This document shows, piece after piece, positions 8,156-14,152 of a DNA stretch of 64,000 nucleotides; positions within the stretch are counted from its first letter, which is position 1; every line of letters begins with the position of its first letter. Position numbers and translations under genes: made by a program. The stretch is from Anaerolineales bacterium (GTDB lineage Bacteria > Chloroflexota > Anaerolineae > Anaerolineales > Villigracilaceae): contig CP129480.1 in NCBI GenBank assembly GCA_030583885.1, forward strand, positions 3,164,714 to 3,228,713, written 5' to 3'. The notes beneath the pieces were generated by a model. It saw only the letters and a program-made list of their open reading frames with translations. It made no database searches and was not told the DNA's origin.

Positions 8156-8575
8156 TTAATGTTCACCGGTGGATAGCTCTGCGTACAGAGCTTCATAGAT
8201 CAGCATACCGCGTTCCAAGGCTTCATGATCATCCCGGCTGATGCGCCGCAGACCGCGGCAAAGCAGGTCCAAGCCATAGGCGGTGGGTTCGACGTTGGCT
8301 TCCTGGACGATATCCGCTTCATCGATGATGCTGGCAATGCGTATCAGTATGGGATCCTTCAATCCGTGTTCCTTTAACAAGGTGTGGAACGTGCAATGTC
8401 CCCGGTAATGGGAAAAGCGCACTCCGGGAATATCGAACGGTTCCGCGCCTTTAGGCAACGACTCTGTGCCTGCCGGGATAAAAAGAAACTCCGCTTTGGG
8501 ATCGATCCAGCGGCGAATGAGCCAGATACACGCCATGCGGTCCACGCCGATCTGTTCCCAGGTAACCCATTTCAT
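8156..8575 (-). CDS. chrB: ChrB C-terminal-domain protein (chromate resistance), copy 1
   Basis: A 139-residue ChrB C-domain: MKWVTWEQIGVDRMACIWLI, then R-R-W-I-D-P-K-A-E-F-L-F-I-P, and a closing E-A-L-Y-A-E-L. Its start overlaps the stop of the upstream ChrB N-domain gene by 4 nt (ATGA at 8572-8575). The two together make one complete ChrB (N plus C domain, normally a single ~300-residue protein) as two coupled polypeptides. It is the second gene of the chromate operon. Confidence 0.88.
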   Translation of the reverse strand: MKWVTWEQIGVDRMACIWLIRRWIDPKAEFLFIPAGTESLPKGAEPFDIPGVRFSHYRGHCTFHTLLKEHGLKDPILIRIASIIDEADIVQEANVEPTAYGLDLLCRGLRRISRDDHEALERGMLIYEALYAELSTGEH

Positions 8576-9003
8576 TGTATTTTTCCTCGCAACACTAAAA
8601 GTCTTTTCTTGACCTGTCTGCCAATCTCTGACCGAAAATAATCCCGAGTCATGATCTGCTGGTACTCTTGTGAAGCCTTGGAGAGGTCAGGTTGTTTGCG
8701 ATCCAATAGTTTCAGCAGCATCTTGTACTCCGAATCGACTTGTTGCCTGAACTTTTCCACCAGCATATCCTCTGATTGCCCAAGAATTAGATTTGATCTC
8801 CAGAGGGCGACCTCTCCCTTCATCTCCTGTATCTCAGCCACCAGCCATTGAAATTGTTCGGCGGTTTTGGGTGTATCCGGCAAAATCCACACGGCTTCAT
8901 TTAGCAGGATCGCCCCAAGCCGCTTCAATTTGCGCCAGACGTAAACGCGCAGGGCGGATGGTTTGGAGGGGAGCTTGTAGTGGAAGAGCAGCCAGGTGGT
9001 CAT
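8572..9003 (-). CDS. chrB: ChrB N-terminal-domain protein, putative chromate-responsive regulator
   Basis: A 143-residue ChrB N-domain: W-L-L-F-H-Y-K-L-P-S-K-P-S-A-L-R-V-Y-V-W-R near the start, then K-L-K-R-L-G-A-I-L-L and V-W-I-L-P-D. In ChrB proteins this half carries the DNA-binding, chromate-responsive function. It is the first gene of the leftward operon and is coupled by a 4-nt overlap to the ChrB C-domain gene. A 20-bp palindrome abuts its ATG, a likely site for autoregulation. No Shine-Dalgarno is present because the palindrome occupies that place, so leaderless or unusual initiation is possible. Confidence 0.88.
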   Translation of the reverse strand: MTTWLLFHYKLPSKPSALRVYVWRKLKRLGAILLNEAVWILPDTPKTAEQFQWLVAEIQEMKGEVALWRSNLILGQSEDMLVEKFRQQVDSEYKMLLKLLDRKQPDLSKASQEYQQIMTRDYFRSEIGRQVKKRLLVLRGKIQ

Positions 9004-9023
9004 AATGTAACAGTGGTTACATT
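9004..9023. promoter_or_regulatory. Palindromic operator abutting the chrB start
   Basis: AATGTAAC-AGTG-GTTACATT is a perfect 8+8 inverted repeat directly upstream of the ATG at 9003. It is the only strong palindrome in the chr promoter region and fits an operator for the ChrB N-domain protein or another chromate regulator. Confidence 0.6.
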
Positions 9024-9145
9024 TTACTTCATATTTTCCAAGAAGAGTTGGTAATTTTCAAGAACAAGATGGTTTTCAAATTTCTGGGAAGATATTTCTT
9101 TTCTTAAAAATATCCGTCCCTTGCTTCATCACCGTAATATATTCC

Positions 9146-11317
9146 TTACAAGGCACTGCTTTCATTAAACCAATCTTTCTGGAATCGCCTGCCTGGATCA
9201 AGCACCGTTTGAATTGCCCGATCCAGGAGCCTGCAATAGCGCTTTGTATCCAATCTTTTGGAGTCCAATGCCTCATCCAGTTCCCAGGCATGGACACCGG
9301 AGGCATTGCGCGCAAACAGGAATTCCAGCGATTGACCGGGAGCAAACAGCCTGCCATGTGTCTGCAGTTGCAAGGCGGCTCGTGCAGCTGGTGATGGAGT
9401 CTTGTAGGCTTCAATTGTCCGACTTAACCTTTGACGGATGACCAATTCTTCCAATGGAACACGTCCGACTCTGAGATCTCGTTTTGCACATTCCACCAAC
9501 TTCATAACCTCTGGAACGCGGTCTGCAAATTCATGCGGGGTATTCGCACCTGCCAGAACTTCCAGCACCGCAAATTGAACCTTTCTCACCCACAGGGTTG
9601 TATCCCTTCTACGTAACTCGATGCCACGATATTTGAGCGTACCATCCTGGAAGGCGCCAAAGTATTGATTGGGTACAGGCACACGTGCGTCTCTTTTTGA
9701 CGCCAAAAATGCCACCCACTTGAAAACTCCTTCCAATGCAATGGGAATGCCTGTCTTCTCTTCGATGGCATTCATAAGTGACATAAATTCTGATGGCTTG
9801 TGAAACCCCTCCTGCTGGACGAACAAACAATCCACATACATATGTAAAATCGTGAATCCCAGATCCTCTGCCACCTCCTTGGCTTGCAACATCAACTCGC
9901 GGCTCATGGCAGTCACGGCTTCATGGGATTCGATTTTCCCAAAACGGGCATTCTTGTATCCCAGGTATCCAAAGCACACGACCAACAACCACTTGAGCGC
10001 CGCAGCACGGGCCTTGAGGATTCCGACTCTACAATCGCGCGGGTCGAGATCGGAGAGGATGTTCTTTAGCATTAGGCGTTTTTCCAACAGAGGTCGCAGG
10101 GTTTTTGGTATCAATCCCTCTGGCGCATTTTCCAGCCCAACGGTCTCCGGAGAGATATTGTGTTTCACCATGATTGCAGGATACATGGAAGAGAAATCGA
10201 TCTGTGCCACATTACCGTGGAGTCCGATCAAGGGTTGGTAGATCAAACCGCCATGATCAGCGCGGATCAATTCGGACAGAGTCTTCCTCCCTTCAACTTG
10301 TTGCTTTTGGAGAGGGATCATGATCTCATTGCGCAAAGCGGTCAACATCTGCATGGCAGTGATGCCTGCACCGGGAGACTTGCGCGCCATTTCCTGCACA
10401 CCAATGCCCGTAACACGCGCCTGTTCCATTGCGCCTTCCAAACCATATTCGCCGAAAGACATTGCATTCCTGCGGTCGATATGCCAGCGACCAAACAAAT
10501 ATGACTGCGCACCGCGATACGTCACCTGTCCATAGGCGAAATAACTATCTGCCTTGCGCGTCATGACCTGTCTGTTCTCATCACGATTCGGATTCAACTC
10601 AATGCCGGTTTCCTCAGACCACGCACCAAGTTGCGGGAACAACCAAGTATCACCGTAATCGGTCAGGATCAGGTCGGGATCAAGGCGCTGCAGGTCGGCT
10701 TTCAAGCCGATCAGGAAGGGTCTGGGTGAATCAAGGGACAGACTGTATTCCCTCTGCCCGTATTTCACATGCAATTGTTTGGGTTTCCGGATCGCAGGAT
10801 TACAGTCCGGTGCAAGAGTCAGAATGCGCAGGGGAATGGGCACCGGGTCGATCTCCCAAGGCGAGGACAAAGGCTCAATGGACTGAATCCATTCATCATC
10901 GAACCTGACATGGCAGCGCCCCAATAAATAGGTGTTTGTCCGGGTAATAAAACGCAGGGTGACGGGAATATCCGCATCGTAGTAATCGATGGAAGGGAAT
11001 TGCCTTTGTAGTTCCCCGAACATTTTTTGAAGACTGGCTGGATTGGAGGTAGTAACAGCCATTACATCCCGTTCGCCAAGAAAGAGATCGCGGCGGATGG
11101 TACGTGCCAGTCTGACATCTTTTTCTTTCAGGTAAATCCATGCCTGTCGTAATGAATTGAAGTCCCCTGCCGCATAGAACGTGATGTCAAATTCCATACG
11201 CAGGTGCAGGCGCTTGTCATCATCCGTCAGCAGCCATAGAGTGATTCCATCCTCCTCCGCATATACATCCAGGAGCCAGCCAATTGCCTCAGCCATATTC
11301 CGACACGGCTTCGCCAT
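9146..11317 (-). CDS. Family-B DNA polymerase with altered catalytic motifs (PolB2-like)
   Basis: A 723-residue family-B polymerase homologue. The order is: a degenerate 3'-5' exonuclease region (about 160-300; D-P-D-L-I-L-T-D-Y-G-D at 213-223), motif A I-D374-F-S-S-M-Y-P380, motif B A-L-K442-W-L-L-V-V-C-F-G450, and motif C M-Y494-V-D496-C-L-F499. Motif A keeps its Asp. Motif B has VV where the family has NS. Motif C reads Y-V-D-C-L-F-V instead of Y-x-D-T-D-S-L-F-V, so the second catalytic Asp is missing. Its ATG directly follows the stop of the small coiled-coil gene (TGA-ATG), so it is translationally coupled. It is the last gene of the LexA-boxed operon. It resembles the archaeal PolB2 group with disrupted motifs; a translesion or structural role is inferred. 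Confidence 0.85.
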   Translation of the reverse strand: MAKPCRNMAEAIGWLLDVYAEEDGITLWLLTDDDKRLHLRMEFDITFYAAGDFNSLRQAWIYLKEKDVRLARTIRRDLFLGERDVMAVTTSNPASLQKMFGELQRQFPSIDYYDADIPVTLRFITRTNTYLLGRCHVRFDDEWIQSIEPLSSPWEIDPVPIPLRILTLAPDCNPAIRKPKQLHVKYGQREYSLSLDSPRPFLIGLKADLQRLDPDLILTDYGDTWLFPQLGAWSEETGIELNPNRDENRQVMTRKADSYFAYGQVTYRGAQSYLFGRWHIDRRNAMSFGEYGLEGAMEQARVTGIGVQEMARKSPGAGITAMQMLTALRNEIMIPLQKQQVEGRKTLSELIRADHGGLIYQPLIGLHGNVAQIDFSSMYPAIMVKHNISPETVGLENAPEGLIPKTLRPLLEKRLMLKNILSDLDPRDCRVGILKARAAALKWLLVVCFGYLGYKNARFGKIESHEAVTAMSRELMLQAKEVAEDLGFTILHMYVDCLFVQQEGFHKPSEFMSLMNAIEEKTGIPIALEGVFKWVAFLASKRDARVPVPNQYFGAFQDGTLKYRGIELRRRDTTLWVRKVQFAVLEVLAGANTPHEFADRVPEVMKLVECAKRDLRVGRVPLEELVIRQRLSRTIEAYKTPSPAARAALQLQTHGRLFAPGQSLEFLFARNASGVHAWELDEALDSKRLDTKRYCRLLDRAIQTVLDPGRRFQKDWFNESSAL

Positions 11318-11584
11318 TCAACCCAGGTTTTTCTTTTTCAGTTCATCAAGTTCCTGCTGAAGTACCGCGATTTCCTTGGATTGCTCCAACAACATGGCAA
11401 GCAAGGCAGCTTCAAAAGGCAATAGAGACTCCGCCTGCCCGATGGCAGCAATGTGCCGACGCGCAGCGGCAAAGAGACCATCGAATATATACTGATCACT
11501 GCGACGCAAGGTACGCCGAAATGCCGAAAGATTGGCTTCGGTTTCTGTCAAAAATTGGGTGATGGTCACGAGAGTGCGACCCAT
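11318..11584 (-). CDS. Small coiled-coil protein of the SOS polymerase cassette
   Basis: 88 residues, all-helical in appearance, with a C-terminal heptad stretch (about 64-88: Q-S-K-E-I-A-V-L-Q-Q-E-L-D-E-L-K-K-K). I do not recognise a family. It sits 9 bp after the RecA-like gene and its stop directly abuts the start of the polymerase gene, so production of the three proteins is coupled. A coiled coil in this position suggests an adaptor between the RecA-like protein and the polymerase, but that is inference from position only. Confidence 0.65.
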   Translation of the reverse strand: MGRTLVTITQFLTETEANLSAFRRTLRRSDQYIFDGLFAAARRHIAAIGQAESLLPFEAALLAMLLEQSKEIAVLQQELDELKKKNLG

Positions 11585-11593
11585 ATGGTTCGA

Positions 11594-12151
11594 TCAGAAA
11601 AGCGCTGGTTGGGTGGGTTGGCAAATAGGCACTTCTTTGATGATGACCTCATCTGCTTGTCGGCAGACCTGCTCAAGCAGAAAACCGCGTTCCTCTGCCA
11701 GAGGTGGAGCAAGAGTCACAACGACTGGTCCGGATAGCCCGAGGCGTTGAATCTGAGACAGGCAGGATTTCAACAGTCGATCCGCTTCATAGGCTGGTAC
11801 ATGATCGTCATAGAATGTGTTCAACAAGTCCAGGATCAAATAGGGCTGGTTCAGGGATGGAGTGGAACTCAACAAGGTATTCATCTCATAGCAGGTGAAG
11901 GCGCGTCGGCTGAACAAGCGGTTTGCTGCCGTTGAAATATCCACCGTTTTCCTGCGCAATAATGTGGCAACCTGATACGGACGATACCGGTTACCGCCAT
12001 CCATGATGGTGACTTCGCCGCGCAAGCCAAGTTCAGCGATCAAGACCATGCTTTCGGTGCGTGCAGCATCCGATGTGTAGATCACAATTAGTTTGCCGGT
12101 TTTGAGAACGGGAAGGATGTCCATGCCGACAGAATACAACCTCCCCTTCAT
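11594..12151 (-). CDS. RecA/RadA-fold protein with degenerate nucleotide-binding site
   Basis: About 185 residues from ATG 12151. The open frame extends upstream to 12463, but that part overlaps the LuxR gene in another frame and reads as non-coding. The order of secondary-structure-like elements matches a RecA core: beta-1 L-I-V-I-Y, then T-S-D-A-A-R-T-E-S where the Walker A GxxxxGKT should be (no G, no K), a G-G-N-R-Y-R-P-Y segment, then Y-L-I-L-D-L-L-N-T-F as a Walker-B-like strand and V-V-V-T-L-A-P-P. It is therefore probably an ATPase-dead RecA paralogue, like ImuA/SulA-type accessory proteins. A hairpin covers its candidate ribosome-binding site. It shares an operon with the LuxR and PolB-like genes. 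Confidence 0.65.
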   Translation of the reverse strand: MKGRLYSVGMDILPVLKTGKLIVIYTSDAARTESMVLIAELGLRGEVTIMDGGNRYRPYQVATLLRRKTVDISTAANRLFSRRAFTCYEMNTLLSSTPSLNQPYLILDLLNTFYDDHVPAYEADRLLKSCLSQIQRLGLSGPVVVTLAPPLAEERGFLLEQVCRQADEVIIKEVPICQPTQPALF

Positions 12152-12160
12152 ATATAACAG

Positions 12161-12185
12161 CCCCCACCTGGGTGTCAGATGGGGG
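12161..12185 (-). promoter_or_regulatory. Hairpin masking the ribosome-binding region of the RecA-like gene
   Basis: On the minus strand CCCCCA-t-CTG pairs with CAG-g-TGGGGG. The 3' arm holds the G-run that is the only Shine-Dalgarno-like sequence, 9 nt upstream of the ATG at 12151. It lies between the LuxR stop and the RecA-like start, so it may limit translation of the downstream genes. Confidence 0.4.
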
Positions 12186-12230
12186 TGTTTTGGGGGTACT
12201 GTATGTAGTGGTGAAGACTGGGGTGAGCCC

Positions 12231-12650
12231 CTAGTGCTGGCGTTCCCACTCGCTAAAATCCCAGTAAGACATAAGAACGCGCAGATCATTGCGCTTGTGT
12301 ACTTTAAATTTTCGAAATGCTGTTTCCAGACGATCCTTGACCGTTTCGCTCGAGATATGCAATCTTGCCCCGATCTCGCGGTTGGTATAGCCCAGACACA
12401 CCAGCGCAGTGACATCCTTTTCGCGTTGAGAGAGAGACTCCCAGGTATTCCAGAGTCTTTCATTGGCTGTGTATTGTGTCAGACCTGCGGCCAGGATATC
12501 GGGGATCAAATCGTGTTCAGGACGGCCTTCGTCAGAGGATAGGGTGGAAAGCGTGACTTGCAGGCTTTCACTCGCATCAAAATGATAGGTTCGAGGACCG
12601 GGCGTTGGACGCAAGCCTATCAGGTACAGAAGACGATCCCAGATAGACAT
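12231..12650 (-). CDS. LuxR-type helix-turn-helix protein heading the SOS cassette
   Basis: About 139 residues from ATG 12650. A TTG at 12674 is in frame but lies inside the LexA box and upstream of the -10, so it was rejected. The C-terminal half is a GerE/LuxR HTH: L-S-Q-R-E-K-D-V-T-A-L-V-C-L-G-Y-T-N-R-E-I-G, then I-S-S-E-T-V-K-D-R-L. The N-terminal ~70 residues have no receiver signature. The predicted transcription start lies only about 3 nt before the ATG, so the message is probably leaderless. It is the first gene of the cassette with the RecA-like, coiled-coil and PolB-like proteins and may add a second layer of regulation to the LexA control. Confidence 0.82.
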   Translation of the reverse strand: MSIWDRLLYLIGLRPTPGPRTYHFDASESLQVTLSTLSSDEGRPEHDLIPDILAAGLTQYTANERLWNTWESLSQREKDVTALVCLGYTNREIGARLHISSETVKDRLETAFRKFKVHKRNDLRVLMSYWDFSEWERQH

Positions 12651-12659
12651 ACTGCTGGG

Positions 12660-12689
12660 ATAATAACAGAACAAATGTTCTTATGTCAA
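12660..12689 (-). promoter_or_regulatory. SOS promoter with LexA box in the spacer
   Basis: On the minus strand there is -35 TTGACA (complement of 12684-12689), an 18-bp spacer, and -10 TATTAT (complement of 12660-12665). The spacer contains AGAACAAATGTTCT (12668-12681), a full match to the Gram-positive LexA/DinR box GAAC-RNRY-GTTC. LexA bound there would block polymerase. It drives the LuxR, RecA-like, coiled-coil and PolB-like genes. Confidence 0.85.
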
Positions 12690-12706
12690 GCATCACGCAT
12701 TAAAAA

Positions 12707-12745
12707 TGCAACGCCCAGGGTGAGGGGGGCACCCTAAACGTTGCA
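12707..12745. promoter_or_regulatory. Two-part stem-loop in the divergent promoter region
   Basis: TGCAACG (12707-12713) pairs with CGTTGCA (12739-12745), and AGGGTG (12717-12722) pairs with CACCCT (12730-12735) around a G-rich loop. It lies between the leftward SOS promoter and the rightward pilus/conjugation operon. It could be a leader hairpin, an operator or a protein-bound DNA site; there is no U-tract for a terminator. Confidence 0.45.
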
Positions 12746-12861
12746 AAGATATTTTACCAAATATTTCATCAAGCATAAAACTTCTGTCGCCAATTCCGAT
12801 TATGGGCGAAAGCGACACTTGCCCCATACCCACCCATCCATCTCTATATCATGAGCAACCA

Positions 12862-13257
12862 ATGACCTGGTTGCTTTTTTATCTTCTGGCTGTAAGCCTG
12901 TATGACCTGCGTGCTCATCGCATCCCGAACTGGTGTACCTATCCATTGATTCTTGCGGGCATGATCGCGCATTTCCCCGGACATATTGATTTGTGGCTGG
13001 CATGTTTCCTGCTGCTTTCCGCCTGGGCAAGCGGTTGGATGGGTGCCGGGGATGTCAAACTCTGGATGGCAGTTCTTTGGGCTTTACCCGATTCCAATAT
13101 CCCATCCCTGATCCTGCTTGTATTCCTTTCCTTCCTGATCACCAGCATCATTCAGTTCTTCTGGAGAATTATTCAGAAGCAATCTCTCACCGGCATGAAA
13201 TCCCCCGCCGCCTGGCGAACGATTCCATTTCTTCTGATGGTCTGGCATGTACACTGA
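12862..13257 (+). CDS. Prepilin peptidase-like membrane protein (A24 family), copy 1
   Basis: About 131 residues from ATG 12862; an upstream in-frame ATG at 12802 lacks any hydrophobic sense and overlaps leader DNA. A24 aspartic peptidases remove leader peptides from type IV or Tad pilins. The two catalytic motifs are present: Y-D-L-R-A-H-R-I-P-N (first Asp) and G-A-G-D-V-K-L-W (GxGD, second Asp). Four to five membrane helices are visible, and the small size fits the TadV/CpaA type. It is the first gene of a long rightward operon, and its 3' end overlaps the next gene by 11 nt. Confidence 0.82.
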   Translation: MTWLLFYLLAVSLYDLRAHRIPNWCTYPLILAGMIAHFPGHIDLWLACFLLLSAWASGWMGAGDVKLWMAVLWALPDSNIPSLILLVFLSFLITSIIQFFWRIIQKQSLTGMKSPAAWRTIPFLLMVWHVH

Positions 13258-14152
13258 TCTCTTCCTTGCGATGCTCAACCCCAAAAACGCGCGCGGGAAT
13301 CCCATTCTCTCCGCGCTGGTTTATACCTTCTGCCCCGCTGCCGCACGTTGGTGGCTGGTGGGCGCCGACCCTACCCCGCCCTTCGATCCCGTCTGGAAAT
13401 CCCTCGAAGATCTATCATCCGGTGGGACTCTGCTCGAATTCTTGATCAAGTATGACTTTGACTCTTTGATCGAGGAAATTCGAACCTACATCCGCGAAGT
13501 GGAGGAATATAGAAGGCAACATAATAATCTTCGCGCCCCGGAACTTATGACCCTCTTTCGCGGCGGGAATATCTCCATGAGTCGCCGGTATGGTTCCCAG
13601 AATGCGATCAATAATCTCGGCGGGGATTGGCGCAACCTGTTTATTTACGTTCGCACCTGGGCATTCCTCTCCCAGGATTGGCGCGCCGCGATGTTGATCG
13701 GACGTGACGCTGGCTACAGCCTGAATGCGGAGAAAGTCTGCCTGACCCTGCCTGGAGTACGCCTGCCTGTCCAATTCGATACCTGGGTCTGGCAGATCCC
13801 TGTGGGACATGTCACGGAAACCAAGATTGGTTCACTCATCTCCAAAGGCGAACAGGATCAACTGCGCTTTTCCCTGCTAAGCCGCTGCACCACCCTGGGA
13901 AAACAGCCCTGGTCCAACACGCCTGCCATCGTTGCTCTGGATCGGGAGACCGGCGAAGCGAAGCATTTCGATCAACTCCTTGCCAACAGGGATCTGGAAA
14001 AAACGGTGGAGTCCCTGTCCAACCTTGCGAAGAAGGGTCCGCACCCACCCATTAATGCCCTGCGGCAGCCATCGATCTGCAAACAATGCGGATACCAGCA
14101 ATTGTGTTTTACAAGGAACTATATCTCCCAACACGCCTTGAAGGACTTATGA
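13247..14152 (+). CDS. Cas4/RecB-like PD-(D/E)XK nuclease with Fe-S cluster
   Basis: A 301-residue protein with the Cas4 family's scattered signature: an N-terminal Cys (C29), a nuclease core with D178 (V-Q-F-D-T-W-V), E191-T-K193 (E-x-K) and a Q-x-x-x-R-F helix after it (Q203-Q205 region), then C278-x2-C281-x5-C287 at the C-terminus. The four Cys fit a 4Fe-4S cluster as in Cas4 and AddB. No cas1, cas2 or CRISPR repeats are nearby, so this is a stand-alone copy. It overlaps the prepilin peptidase gene upstream and the TrbL-like gene downstream (ATGA), inside the pilus/conjugation operon. It may process DNA during transfer or replication; the assignment rests on motif spacing only. Confidence 0.65.
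   Translation: MYTDLFLAMLNPKNARGNPILSALVYTFCPAAARWWLVGADPTPPFDPVWKSLEDLSSGGTLLEFLIKYDFDSLIEEIRTYIREVEEYRRQHNNLRAPELMTLFRGGNISMSRRYGSQNAINNLGGDWRNLFIYVRTWAFLSQDWRAAMLIGRDAGYSLNAEKVCLTLPGVRLPVQFDTWVWQIPVGHVTETKIGSLISKGEQDQLRFSLLSRCTTLGKQPWSNTPAIVALDRETGEAKHFDQLLANRDLEKTVESLSNLAKKGPHPPINALRQPSICKQCGYQQLCFTRNYISQHALKDL

Noticed and set aside
12151..12463. Upstream extension of the RecA-like reading frame (to 289 residues)
   Set aside because: It overlaps the LuxR-type gene in another frame, lacks coding character and would place the start inside a well-supported HTH gene. ATG 12151 was used instead.
12651..12674. TTG start at 12674 for the LuxR-type gene
   Set aside because: It lies within the LexA box and upstream of the -10 element, so it could not be in the transcript from the predicted promoter.
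13247..14152. CRISPR-Cas locus suggested by the Cas4-like gene
   Set aside because: No cas1, cas2 or effector genes and no repeat-spacer array were seen anywhere in the window.
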